DNA of 64,000 nt from NCBI RefSeq assembly GCF_947497695.1, contig NZ_CANMHM010000003.1:1-64000 (forward strand), written 5' to 3'. This DNA is from an uncultured Polaribacter sp. Its GTDB lineage: Bacteria > Bacteroidota > Bacteroidia > Flavobacteriales > Flavobacteriaceae. Each line of letters begins with the position of its first letter. Within the stretch, counting starts at the first letter, position 1. A program made the position numbers and the translations under genes. Under the pieces are notes generated by a model, which was not told the origin of the DNA, did not search any database, and saw only the letters and a list, made by a program, of their open reading frames with translations. Below, piece after piece: positions 33,972 to 43,070 of this stretch.

Positions 33972-35915
33972 TTAATTCAAAACCTTCATATAATTTATTC
34001 TTGAGACCCTAAAAGACCTTTCACTTTCTCTATTATGGCAATAACCTTTAAAGTGTTCTGTATTACCATATCCATATTCTAAAAATTCTTGAGTGTTTTC
34101 TAATTTGCTAATTTTTCGAATACTACTATCTCCATTATAGTTAGTATATTCCATTTCAATAGCATATCCTTTGCTTATTGCCATTTCAATAAGATCTGAC
34201 ACTTTACTATTGCTTGAGTTATACTCTTTTTTAGGTGGCGGAATAATAGCTTTTACTTTTTCTCTTTCTATATAATTATTAACCTTAGGATGAATATTGC
34301 TCTTTGTTGGTTTTTTAATTGGATTATGAGTTTGTGGCTTCACCAAATACTCTTCTAATTTTTCCTCTAAAGTAAGTGCAGTATCTATTATCCGTTTAGG
34401 TTCACTGTATGGTTTAAAAGTATGATTTAGATAGTTTTCTCTATAATTTTGCGTTTCCCAGAGTTGAGCTTGAGCAGTACTCCAACAGTTTATTTTATCA
34501 ATAGATTTAAATGAAGAAATATTACCAGTAGTAAAGCTAATGTGAATTGCGGCAATTACTTTTACTATTTCGCGTAAACACTCTTCTATTTGATGATGCA
34601 CTTGGTATTCTGAAAAACGAATAACAAACCAACCTCGATCTACAAAATAATTATCACGATTTATATCTTCTGGATAACAATGCGTAAGTTTTCTAGAAAC
34701 ACCTGCATAAGGCTCATCTATTTCTATATCTATGTAAATATTCTTTTTTCCTTTTGATATCATTGCAATATCTGGCTCATAAGGATTTGTACCTTCTCCA
34801 ATAGCAACCATTGCATTGTCTAAAACATTAAAATCATTATAAAAATGCTTTTTTATAGCATCATAAAACGCTTCCTCTTTATATCCTTTTCTATTATTTC
34901 TTCCTAGTCGAAAAGATCTAATAATGCTTTTTTGTTGAGGCTTTCTTATTACTGGATATTGAGTAGTACTTGTTATTACATTATCGGTGGAATAGTTAAC
35001 TCTCTTTGTAGTGCTAGATGAATTTGTTGCTTTTTCAGTTAAAGGTTTCTTTTTAACAACTGGTTTTACAGTTTTTATTACCTTTTTTGAAACACTCTTT
35101 TCTTTTAAGGTATTTAATTGCTCTAACTCTTTGTTTTTTGATGTTTTAATAGTGTTTTCAACAGGTTGAATTACCTTTTTGGAAGTACTCTTTTTAACTA
35201 CTTTATTTTCTTTTTTTGGTTTGTCTTCTGCTCTTTTTAATTCAGTTATTTGATGCTTTCCATTTTTGGCGAGTCCTTTTAATCTATCTAAATTATTTGA
35301 AAAATTTTCTGTTTCTAACTGCCTTGATTTTAATTTCTTTTCTTGCTGCTCAAACCATGATAACTTTTCATCTTGTTTTTCGTTCTTTTCTTTCGTTGTG
35401 TTTTTTATATTCTCTAAATTATTTTTTTCTTCTTCTTTAATTAATCTTTCTTTTTCAAGCTTTCTTAATTTTATTTTATCCTCTTTCTGTTTAATTTTTA
35501 TTAATCTTCTTTCTTCTTCTCTCTTTATTTTTAAGGTATAAGCTAATGCTATCTCATCTCTATTTTGCTCTTTTTCTTTTTTCTTATGAGCTCTCCATTT
35601 TTCTAAATCTTGTACTTTCTTTTCTTCTTTTGTTTGCTTAAGCTGCTGTATATAATTTTTCTTTTTTAATTCTATATTGTTAACTTTTTTAATTTTCTTA
35701 ACAATTGGCTTTTCTTTCTTTATGTTTTCTTCAATAGCTAATTCTATTGGCTGTTTGAAGAATAAAAACTCTATTAGTTTATAAATTAGGAATCCAGCAA
35801 AAATTATGATCGATATAAAAACAACATAACTATAGTTTAGCGCAACAATAGAAAAGAAATCTACTATTAATAAAACAGAAATTATTATTAAAATGGATAT
35901 AAATATTTTTTTCAT
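33972..35915 (-). CDS. Membrane-anchored coiled-coil nuclease with C-terminal WYL-like domain
   Basis: The 647-aa protein has two N-terminal membrane helices (about 4-27 and 31-52), a very long Lys/Glu coiled coil (about 60-300), then a restriction-fold domain (about 340-455): Glu347/Glu348, PDIAMI (381-386), DIEIDEPY (396-403) and DRGWFVIRFSEYQV (426-439), as in DUF559/Vsr-like nucleases. The usual ExK lysine is replaced by acidic residues. A WYL-like domain ends the protein (about 578-647: YAIEMEYTNYNG, then KGYCHNRESERSFRVSRI). It lies 38 nt after hsdS and 49 nt before zorA. I know of no named family with this arrangement. Confidence 0.75.
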   Translation of the reverse strand: MKKIFISILIIISVLLIVDFFSIVALNYSYVVFISIIIFAGFLIYKLIEFLFFKQPIELAIEENIKKEKPIVKKIKKVNNIELKKKNYIQQLKQTKEEKKVQDLEKWRAHKKKEKEQNRDEIALAYTLKIKREEERRLIKIKQKEDKIKLRKLEKERLIKEEEKNNLENIKNTTKEKNEKQDEKLSWFEQQEKKLKSRQLETENFSNNLDRLKGLAKNGKHQITELKRAEDKPKKENKVVKKSTSKKVIQPVENTIKTSKNKELEQLNTLKEKSVSKKVIKTVKPVVKKKPLTEKATNSSSTTKRVNYSTDNVITSTTQYPVIRKPQQKSIIRSFRLGRNNRKGYKEEAFYDAIKKHFYNDFNVLDNAMVAIGEGTNPYEPDIAMISKGKKNIYIDIEIDEPYAGVSRKLTHCYPEDINRDNYFVDRGWFVIRFSEYQVHHQIEECLREIVKVIAAIHISFTTGNISSFKSIDKINCWSTAQAQLWETQNYRENYLNHTFKPYSEPKRIIDTALTLEEKLEEYLVKPQTHNPIKKPTKSNIHPKVNNYIEREKVKAIIPPPKKEYNSSNSKVSDLIEMAISKGYAIEMEYTNYNGDSSIRKISKLENTQEFLEYGYGNTEHFKGYCHNRESERSFRVSRINYMKVLN

Positions 35916-35953
35916 AGCATTGAATATATTTATTGCGTTAGCATAACAAACCG

Positions 35954-37300
35954 TTACATTTTTAAAGGTTTATTTTCTTTACTCTCAAAAGCTTCCTTCA
36001 ATACAGCTTGCATAAGCATTTGTGCATTGGTTTCACTGGTTTTTATTTCTTGTTCTAAAGCTTGACATTGTTGCATTAAACTATCTACTTTTTTTACAAT
36101 TTCTTTTTGTTCTGAAAAAGGAGGAATAGGAATAATTGTACTCTTAAATTGATCATGAGTAATACTTGGAGAGTTAAAACCATCCATAAATTCTAAATAT
36201 ATGTTTTCAATGTATTTTGATAGTAATAACCAAAAGACAAATTTGTTTTCTATTGACAAACAGTTAAAAACTGCAAAACCTGTTGAACCAATATAATTTT
36301 TTTTGTCATCCTTAATTATTGCCAAATTATGCAAATATGGTCTTACAAGAGAATACATAATATTACCTTTTTTAAGAACTCTTCTTGCTCTTGTTGAAAG
36401 TTGGTTTACTGGTAATAATTTTGGCTCTTTAATTTTTTGATGTTTGTTGTCAATTGTATCAATATCTACATAATTTACGAGTTCGTTAGGAGGTAGAATA
36501 TTGTGTATATTTAAGTTATCTGAATTGACTATAACCTCTCCCAGTCTAGACCAAACCCAACCTTCAGGCAATTCAAAAGGAACTTCTTCTTTAGTTATTT
36601 TTGGTAAGGGTTTTTCCTTTTTTATTTTCTTATCTTTTATAAGTTGAGCTTTTTCTGCTTTAATACGTTTTAGTAACTCGCTTGCAGATTCAGCATCTGG
36701 GTTTTGCTCACGCCAATCTTTTGTTAGTTTTCCTTGAATTGCTTCTTGGAGAATGGATTGTTTTAGTTGGGTTAGAAGGTGTTTTTGAGAATCTATTTCT
36801 TTATTTAACTTAGTTTGACCTTTTTTGAAAGTCAAAATTTTATTTAGTAATTCTTTTTGTTCATCTCCTTCAGGTAAAAATATCTTTTGATTAAAAAACT
36901 TATTTTTTTGAAGTCTAATTCTTTGTGTAGTTCCATCACTTCCTTTTTGACAAATATCATCAAACCAAGTTGTTGCTGTTAATTCTAAAAATAATTGTTT
37001 TGAAATAATCTTTTCATCAATTTCAAAATACCAAAAATCATTTGTAACAATTGCACCTTCCAATTCTTCTGAAACAATTCCAAAAGCACCATTTCTTGCA
37101 TCAATACCAGAAAGAATAAAATCTCCTTCTTTTACTTCAAACATTTTAGACTTTATATCACAACCTTTTTTCTGTCCTCTTAAAATAACTCCTTTATGAT
37201 TCATTTTGATAGTAACCAAATTATAATTTTGATTTGGTTCTAAATCAATGGGACGTTTTATTCGTTTTAGAAAATCTCCTATTAAATATTCTTTTGCCAT
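35954..37300 (-). CDS. hsdS: Type I restriction specificity subunit HsdS
   Basis: The 448-aa protein has two target recognition domains separated by conserved helical regions. The second begins with the typical FELPEGWVWSRLGEVI. The repeat spacer region contains LLTQLKQSILQEAIQGKLTKDWREQNPDAES and similar helices end the protein. It directs the HsdM/HsdR complex to a split DNA site. Its ATG directly abuts the hsdM stop. Confidence 0.93.
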   Translation of the reverse strand: MAKEYLIGDFLKRIKRPIDLEPNQNYNLVTIKMNHKGVILRGQKKGCDIKSKMFEVKEGDFILSGIDARNGAFGIVSEELEGAIVTNDFWYFEIDEKIISKQLFLELTATTWFDDICQKGSDGTTQRIRLQKNKFFNQKIFLPEGDEQKELLNKILTFKKGQTKLNKEIDSQKHLLTQLKQSILQEAIQGKLTKDWREQNPDAESASELLKRIKAEKAQLIKDKKIKKEKPLPKITKEEVPFELPEGWVWSRLGEVIVNSDNLNIHNILPPNELVNYVDIDTIDNKHQKIKEPKLLPVNQLSTRARRVLKKGNIMYSLVRPYLHNLAIIKDDKKNYIGSTGFAVFNCLSIENKFVFWLLLSKYIENIYLEFMDGFNSPSITHDQFKSTIIPIPPFSEQKEIVKKVDSLMQQCQALEQEIKTSETNAQMLMQAVLKEAFESKENKPLKM

Positions 37301-38737
37301 TTATTTTAATAGTGTTTCTAATTCTTCGATAATACTATTAGAAGCAGTAAATGATTTTTTTAAAGCCGCAATAGTTTCTGTTGTTGAAAAATTTATTTCT
37401 TCCGTTTTAGTGTTTGGATTCTTAATGTCTAAATTCCAGTTTTTTAAATCCTTTATATTTACTTTCCAAGAAACATCACTTTCTTTTCTGTTTTCCCACC
37501 AATCTATAATTGGCTGAAACTCGTTAAATTGTATGGGTTTTGTTTTAGAGTAGCTTTTTTGTCCCTCAGGTAATTTGTGATCATAATACCAAATATCTTT
37601 GGTTTTACTTCCTTTTTCAAAAAACAATAAATTGGTACTTACTGTTGCTGGAAAAAAAGTAGTTTGTGGCAATCTTATAATAGTATGTAAATTACAATCT
37701 GTTAGTAATTTTTCCCTAATACGTGCTTTTACGCCATCGCCTGTTATAGAACCATCAGGTAATACAATAGCACATCGTCCTTTTGGTTTTAATAGTTGCA
37801 ACATTAATATCACAAACAAATCGGCAGATTCTTTACATCTATAACTTGCAGGAAAGTTAGTTTCTACACCATCTGCAATGCTTGCTCCAAATGGTGGGTT
37901 TGCCAATATTACATCTACTTTATCTTTTGCTTTTACACCATTGTATTCAATTTTTAAACTGTCTTGATATACATAATCTGGAATGTCAATTTCGTGTAAA
38001 ATTAAATTGGTTAATCCTAATACATAAGCTACTGGTTTTAATTCCCAACCTGTAATACTATTTTGTAATTTATGCTCATCTTTTACAGTATGTACATAAT
38101 GTGCTCTTACGTGGTCTATTGCTTCTGTAAGAAAACCACCAGTACCTGCAGCAGGATCTAAAACTTTTTCTCCTAAAATAGGGTTAGTCATTTTAGTCAT
38201 TAACTGCGTGACTGCTCTTGGTGTATAATATTCACCTTTGTTACCAGCATCACGTAATTCTACTAAAATACTTTCGTAAATATCACCAAAAACTTGCTTG
38301 TCTTTTGAGTCGTTAAAATTAACCTCATTTAATTTATTAATGACTTTACGCATTTCGTAACCCGATTTCATAAAGTTGTTAGAGCCTTCAAAAACTTCTT
38401 TTACAATAGCAGCTCTTTTTGGGTTATTTATACTCGTTAAATTTCTTAACGTAGCAAATAAGCCTCTATTACCCTCTGCATTGCTATCAATAAATTCTAA
38501 TAATTCATCACCAGTAATACCTTCAGCATCTGTAGCCCAAGTCCTCCATTGGAATTTCTCTGGAATTACAGAAATATAATTTTCTTTGGATATTTCTAAT
38601 TCTTGGTCTTTGTCATCAATAATTTTCAAAAATAGCATCCATCCTAATTGCTCTAATCTTTGAGCATCACCAGAGATACCTCTGTCTTGCCTCATTATAT
38701 TTCTAATACTGCTAACTACAGCGCCTACATTTGCCAT
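37301..38737 (-). CDS. hsdM: Type I restriction modification methyltransferase HsdM
   Basis: The 478-aa N6-adenine methylase has an N-terminal helical domain, the SAM-binding motif DPAAGTGGF (194-202) and the catalytic NPPF (280-283). It methylates host DNA at the site chosen by HsdS. It follows hsdR by 7 nt and abuts hsdS. Confidence 0.95.
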   Translation of the reverse strand: MANVGAVVSSIRNIMRQDRGISGDAQRLEQLGWMLFLKIIDDKDQELEISKENYISVIPEKFQWRTWATDAEGITGDELLEFIDSNAEGNRGLFATLRNLTSINNPKRAAIVKEVFEGSNNFMKSGYEMRKVINKLNEVNFNDSKDKQVFGDIYESILVELRDAGNKGEYYTPRAVTQLMTKMTNPILGEKVLDPAAGTGGFLTEAIDHVRAHYVHTVKDEHKLQNSITGWELKPVAYVLGLTNLILHEIDIPDYVYQDSLKIEYNGVKAKDKVDVILANPPFGASIADGVETNFPASYRCKESADLFVILMLQLLKPKGRCAIVLPDGSITGDGVKARIREKLLTDCNLHTIIRLPQTTFFPATVSTNLLFFEKGSKTKDIWYYDHKLPEGQKSYSKTKPIQFNEFQPIIDWWENRKESDVSWKVNIKDLKNWNLDIKNPNTKTEEINFSTTETIAALKKSFTASNSIIEELETLLK

Positions 38738-38744
38738 TTATTTT

Positions 38745-41195
38745 TTATGCTATTTTATATAATTCTTGTTCTAACTCTTTTAGAGCTTCTGAATATTGAG
38801 TAATTCCTCCAAAGGAGTTTACCAATTCCATTAATGTACCTAACTTATTAAGTGGTTCTAATTTTAATACTTCTGTGCTTTCTATAGTAACTAAACCATC
38901 TTTAGCATATTTATCTAATAAACCGTTTAATACTGCTTGTGCTTGTTTACCATATTTAGTAAAATAATTACGCTTCTTAACGTTATCTGCTCTTTCTTTT
39001 CTTGTTAATGGTTTTGCATCAAAAGCAATGTGACAAATTAAGTCAAATGGGTCAAATTCTTTCCCTACTTTTTCTTTCAATTCATCAAAGAAAACTCCTT
39101 GTTCTTCTAGTTCTTTTACGATAACTTTTTTCTTTTCTTCTTTATTCCATCTTAATAGGAAATCGTCTAAAGTTTGATATTGTTTATTTACGTTCTTCTT
39201 AGTGTAATCATTAAAAGATTCAATAATTAGCGTTCCATCCGAGCTCAAATACTGAACACTTTCTCCCATTATAGTAACCTTTACACCATCGTCTATTCTT
39301 ATTTTTTCATTCGATTCTTCAATAATATGTCCTCCACCTTCAATTGCTGGGTAATCTTTTTCATCTTCAGGAAAATCTATTTCTGTTCCGTCTAAGCCAT
39401 CTATAATTGGCTCAATAGGTGTTTCATTATCAACTCCAGTTACATCGTCAATTTCATTAACCTCTTTAATCATTTCTGGATTACCATTAAAGTTAGGATC
39501 TGCAAAATGATGTGTTGCGTTTCTAAAATCCATAATGGTAAAATATTTTTTACCATATTCCTCATTAATTCGAGTTCCCCTACCTATAATCTGTTTAAAT
39601 TCTGTTGGAGATCCAATATTACTATCTAAAATAATTAATTTACACGTTTGTGCATCTACACCAGTAGTCATTAACTTAGAAGTAATAGCAATTACAGGAT
39701 ATTTTTCACTTGGTGAAATAAAGTTATCTAACTGTCTTTTACCTATTTCATTATCGCCAGTTATTTGTACTATATATTTGTTGTTTTCATTATACAAATC
39801 GGCATTTGCATTTACCAAAGCTGCACGCATACCTTCTGCATGTTCTATATCTACACAAAAGAGAATTGTTTTTGCAAAACGATCATAGCCTTTTAAGAAT
39901 TCAGTGATTTTAGCTGCAACAACTTTCCTACGTTCCTTTATTACAATGTTTCTATCAAAGTCAGTTCTATTGTAAATTCTATCCTCTACAGGGTTCCCTT
40001 TTTTATCTAAAAACCCTTTTGGAGGCCTCCATCCTTCCGCATCAATATCTAAGGTTACTTTCACCACTTTATATGGTGCTAAAAATCCATCATCTATCCC
40101 TTGTTTTAAAGAGTAGGTATAAATGGGCTCACCAAAATATTCAATATTAGAAACCTCTTTAGTTTCTTTAGGTGTTGCCGTTAAACCGATATGAGTTGCG
40201 CTATCAAAATACTTTAAAATCTCTCGCCATTTACTATCTTCTTTTGCACTTCCTCTATGACATTCATCAATAATAATTAGATCGAAAAAATCTGGACTAA
40301 AATCTTTGAAAGCGTCAGAGATTTCAGGATCTGAATTACTTAATCCTTGGTACAAACCTAAAAAGATGTCAAATGCTTTGTCAGCTGAATCTATTCCCCT
40401 TTTTTTATTGGAGACTAAAATATCTTTACCGTCTTCATTAACCACTTTCTTTTTGATAACTGTCATAGCATCTTTAAAGTGCCTGAAGTCTCCTCTTAAA
40501 GTTTGATCTATTAAAGCAGTTCTATCTGCTAAGAATAATATTTTTCTTTTGGCTTTAGACTTGAATAATCTATGTGCTATTTGAAAAGCGGTATATGTTT
40601 TACCAGTACCAGTAGCCATTACCAAAATAATTTTCTTCTGACCTTTTGCTACAGCTTCAATAGTTCTATTAACTGCTATCTGTTGGTAATATCTAGGACT
40701 TCTACCAGAGTTGTCAGAAAAATAATCTTGCGTAACTATACTTTCTTGCTCTTCTGTTTCAATTTCTTTGTACTTTTTATACTTCTCCCAAAGTTCTTGC
40801 GGAGAAGGAAACTTATCTAATGTTAATTCTTTTTCTATATCACCATCTGTAATTGTTTTGTCATGAAAATAGAAACCATCACCATTACTACTAAATACGA
40901 ATGGAATATCTAAAGTATCTGCATAACCAATTGCTTGCTGAATACCACTTTTTAAAGTTTTATCGTTAGATTTTGCCTCGATAATTGCAATGGGTACATT
41001 GGGTTTGTAAAACAAGATATAATCTGCAAACTTTCGTTTACCTCTTCTTGTCATTTTACCTTTTACGTAGATTCTACCATCTGTAAAATATTTCTCACGC
41101 TCAATTTGGGTATGTTCATCCCAACCTGAACGCAAAATAGCTGGCGTTATAAATTTGGCTTTAATATCTGATTCTGATAGCTCTTTTTTATTCAT
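38745..41195 (-). CDS. hsdR: Type I restriction endonuclease subunit HsdR (EcoEI type)
   Basis: The 816-aa protein has an N-terminal PD-(D/E)xK nuclease (Asp58, Glu73, Lys75 in FADYIL and IIEAKS), a DEAD-like translocase with ATGTGKT (194-200) and DECH (310-313), helicase-C motifs and an EcoEI-type C-terminal domain. It moves DNA and cuts unmethylated sites. It is the first gene of the defence block; an inverted repeat lies about 50 nt upstream. Confidence 0.95.
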   Translation of the reverse strand: MNKKELSESDIKAKFITPAILRSGWDEHTQIEREKYFTDGRIYVKGKMTRRGKRKFADYILFYKPNVPIAIIEAKSNDKTLKSGIQQAIGYADTLDIPFVFSSNGDGFYFHDKTITDGDIEKELTLDKFPSPQELWEKYKKYKEIETEEQESIVTQDYFSDNSGRSPRYYQQIAVNRTIEAVAKGQKKIILVMATGTGKTYTAFQIAHRLFKSKAKRKILFLADRTALIDQTLRGDFRHFKDAMTVIKKKVVNEDGKDILVSNKKRGIDSADKAFDIFLGLYQGLSNSDPEISDAFKDFSPDFFDLIIIDECHRGSAKEDSKWREILKYFDSATHIGLTATPKETKEVSNIEYFGEPIYTYSLKQGIDDGFLAPYKVVKVTLDIDAEGWRPPKGFLDKKGNPVEDRIYNRTDFDRNIVIKERRKVVAAKITEFLKGYDRFAKTILFCVDIEHAEGMRAALVNANADLYNENNKYIVQITGDNEIGKRQLDNFISPSEKYPVIAITSKLMTTGVDAQTCKLIILDSNIGSPTEFKQIIGRGTRINEEYGKKYFTIMDFRNATHHFADPNFNGNPEMIKEVNEIDDVTGVDNETPIEPIIDGLDGTEIDFPEDEKDYPAIEGGGHIIEESNEKIRIDDGVKVTIMGESVQYLSSDGTLIIESFNDYTKKNVNKQYQTLDDFLLRWNKEEKKKVIVKELEEQGVFFDELKEKVGKEFDPFDLICHIAFDAKPLTRKERADNVKKRNYFTKYGKQAQAVLNGLLDKYAKDGLVTIESTEVLKLEPLNKLGTLMELVNSFGGITQYSEALKELEQELYKIA

Positions 41196-41244
41196 ACTCT
41201 AGTACTATTTCTTTTCAAGCCCTAAAATAAGCAAACGAATTGAT

Positions 41245-41272
41245 ATACAATTATGGATTTCCATAATTGTAT
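41245..41272. promoter_or_regulatory. Inverted repeat in the hsdR promoter region
   Basis: ATACAATTATGG at 41245-41256 and its perfect complement at 41261-41272 with a 4-nt centre. It lies 50 nt upstream of hsdR, next to a -7-like TTCGTTTG on the minus strand. It is a likely operator for the whole defence block. Confidence 0.6.
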
Positions 41273-41328
41273 AAAAATATATTTCTATAATTAGAGGTTT
41301 GTATAAAAGTATATTTATATCTATTAAA

Positions 41329-41365
41329 AAACGAAGGTAAATTATTGTGAAATTTACCTTCGTTT
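41329..41365 (-). terminator. Terminator between mobility and defence blocks
   Basis: A 15-bp perfect stem (AAACGAAGGTAAATT with its complement) and a 7-nt loop. On the minus strand it ends in a T6 run, so it would end the mobility-block transcript before hsdR. Confidence 0.75.
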
Positions 41366-41402
41366 GTGTTTTAGAAGTAAAATATACCCACGTAGTTTTT
41401 CC

Positions 41403-41466
41403 ATTTTCAAAATCAGTTGATTTTTTCTTATAATTTAACTAGAAACAATCAACTGATTTTGAAAAT
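41403..41466. repeat. 20-bp perfect inverted repeat
   Basis: ATTTTCAAAATCAGTTGATT (41403-41422) and its exact complement at 41447-41466, with a 24-nt loop. It is just downstream of the 334-aa gene and 37 nt from the terminator hairpin. It has no T-run; it could be a transposon-end relic or an mRNA-stabilizing hairpin. A GC-rich stretch (CCCGAGCGGCAGGCTCAC) follows immediately. Confidence 0.6.
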
Positions 41467-41494
41467 TTGCCCGAGCGGCAGGCTCACATAAAGA

Positions 41495-42496
41495 TTAAAA
41501 AGAATATTCCTCTCCCATATTATTTAAGAAATCGGTAATGCCTTTTTTTATTGGAATAGGTAGTTTAGAAATTCTTTTTTGAGTTGGTAGTTTTTCTAAA
41601 TCGGTTTTAGGTGTTAGCGTTAAGTATAGATTATCGTTTGCACGTTGCCAGTGTCCAAAAATGTATTCAACATTTGGTTCAATAACTATTTTTTTTGGAA
41701 ATTTCACAATCCCTGAAAATGTAGGGCTATCAGGGTGATTCTGATATTCGTTAACAGTGAGTTTCAATTTTATTGTATTCGTTTCTTTGTCGTGATCAAT
41801 AGCGTTAGTTCTATTTGTTTCTTTGTCTATCTCTTGTGATATTTCTTCTTTGTAGTTAAATAGTTTTGGAGAATATTCATAATCCATTATGTAATTATTC
41901 CAATCATTTCTTTCTAGCACTAAAAGACCTTGATTTTCAATGTTTTTTATAGCGTTTATGAATTGAATGTGTTTTTTCTTTCCTAAGGTATCCCAATAAT
42001 ATTTATTTAACTCATTAAAATCTAGACCTAAACAAGAATACAGAACCTCTTTTTCGAAAAGAGATAGGTTTTGCCAATTTTCAGCTTCAATTGCAGTGTT
42101 TAATCTTTCTGAAATTTGTTCTCGTTTTCTTATGTTTTCAAGTTTTAAAAATTCTCTATGTTGTTCTCTACAATAGGTGCAAAGAAAAGGGTTATGATAC
42201 TTTCTAAATAAACCTTTTAAAACATGGGTGAAAGCGTACTGACTAGTAGCCTCGTCTTTTTCGTAAGAATTACAGTTTTGGCAATATATATAAAGTGTAA
42301 TAGAAGAGTAGGTAGAAACTATATTCGTTAATACTCCTTGTGTAATGTTGTATAGATCTTTTACAAACATTGGTTTGTTTACTGTTTCTGTGCCATCAAG
42401 TTTCCAGTAAGTTTCAATTATTTTTTTATGTTCTTCAGAACAATCATTTGAAATATGAAGTTGTATGTTGGTAATTTTTTCGAAGTTGTTTTCCAT
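41495..42496 (-). CDS. Hypothetical island protein with paired Cys motifs
   Basis: An upstream ATG at 42655 would add 53 residues, but those come from a GC-rich structured element and look non-protein; I chose ATG 42496 (334 aa). The protein has two Cys pairs, YCQNCNS and CTYC, separated by about 40 residues, which could bind zinc. A C-terminal part carries VEYIFGHWQRANDNLYLTLTP. I do not recognise the family. It is the last gene of the mobility block. Confidence 0.6.
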   Translation of the reverse strand: MENNFEKITNIQLHISNDCSEEHKKIIETYWKLDGTETVNKPMFVKDLYNITQGVLTNIVSTYSSITLYIYCQNCNSYEKDEATSQYAFTHVLKGLFRKYHNPFLCTYCREQHREFLKLENIRKREQISERLNTAIEAENWQNLSLFEKEVLYSCLGLDFNELNKYYWDTLGKKKHIQFINAIKNIENQGLLVLERNDWNNYIMDYEYSPKLFNYKEEISQEIDKETNRTNAIDHDKETNTIKLKLTVNEYQNHPDSPTFSGIVKFPKKIVIEPNVEYIFGHWQRANDNLYLTLTPKTDLEKLPTQKRISKLPIPIKKGITDFLNNMGEEYSF

Positions 42497-42519
42497 TCTT
42501 TTAGGAATAAAAAAAGCTC

Positions 42520-42646
42520 GGAACTGCAAATTGTCGATACTAGAGGCATTGCCGCGCCTGCACACCAAACAAAAGCAGCCCAAGCCTAAACTTGAGCGCT
42601 TTGCTTTGATATTGGAGTGCATTAAAAACGGCAATTTTCTAGTTCC
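42520..42646. other. GC-rich structured element
   Basis: The ends GGAACT..AAATTG (42520-42533) and CAATTTTCTAGTTCC (42632-42646) are complementary, enclosing about 98 nt that are much richer in GC than the surroundings and contain smaller hairpins (for example GGCATTGCC, and CAAG-CCTAAA-CTTG). It may be a non-coding RNA, a repeat family member or a mobile-element end. Confidence 0.5.
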
Positions 42647-42781
42647 AAAAATCAAAAGCTAAAAGCTTTATATGTATATTCTATTTTATGTTTTTCTTAA
42701 TTATTTTGTATTTAATTCAAATTTAAGCAAACTTTTTAAAAAGCAGATTACTTATGTTTAAAATGATTCTAAAAACCATAT

Positions 42782-43012
42782 TTAAATTGGTTTTAGAGAG
42801 TTTTTAATAGCATTGTTCACCAGTTGTTTCATACTTGTGCCTTCTTGTATTGCTTTTAGTTTTAAGTTTTTGAGAAGTTCTTTTTCTATATAAAAAGAAA
42901 ATTGAATTTCTTCTATTTCTTTTGTGGTAATTGGAACAATTTTTTGAATTGTTTTATTCTGATTATTAGATTTCGCTTTATTAATAAGCTCGTTGATGTT
43001 TTGCTTTTCCAT
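42782..43012 (-). CDS. Small ribbon-helix-helix-like partner of ParA
   Basis: The 76-aa protein ends with a pattern typical of ribbon-helix-helix DNA binders: a beta strand (IQFSFYIEKELL) then two helices (KNLKLKAIQEGTSMKQLVNNAIKNSL). It lies 58 nt after parA, the usual place for the DNA-binding partner of a partition system. It is assigned by context. Confidence 0.6.
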   Translation of the reverse strand: MEKQNINELINKAKSNNQNKTIQKIVPITTKEIEEIQFSFYIEKELLKNLKLKAIQEGTSMKQLVNNAIKNSLKPI

Positions 43013-43070
43013 AATGATAGTTTTGTGTTTTTATAGATTTATAGATTTATAGAGATGTAGAAATCTATAT

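Noticed and set aside
42497-42655. N-terminal 53-residue extension of the Cys-pair island protein
   Set aside because: It is read from the GC-rich structured element, has an odd composition and the downstream ATG 42496 gives a natural start.
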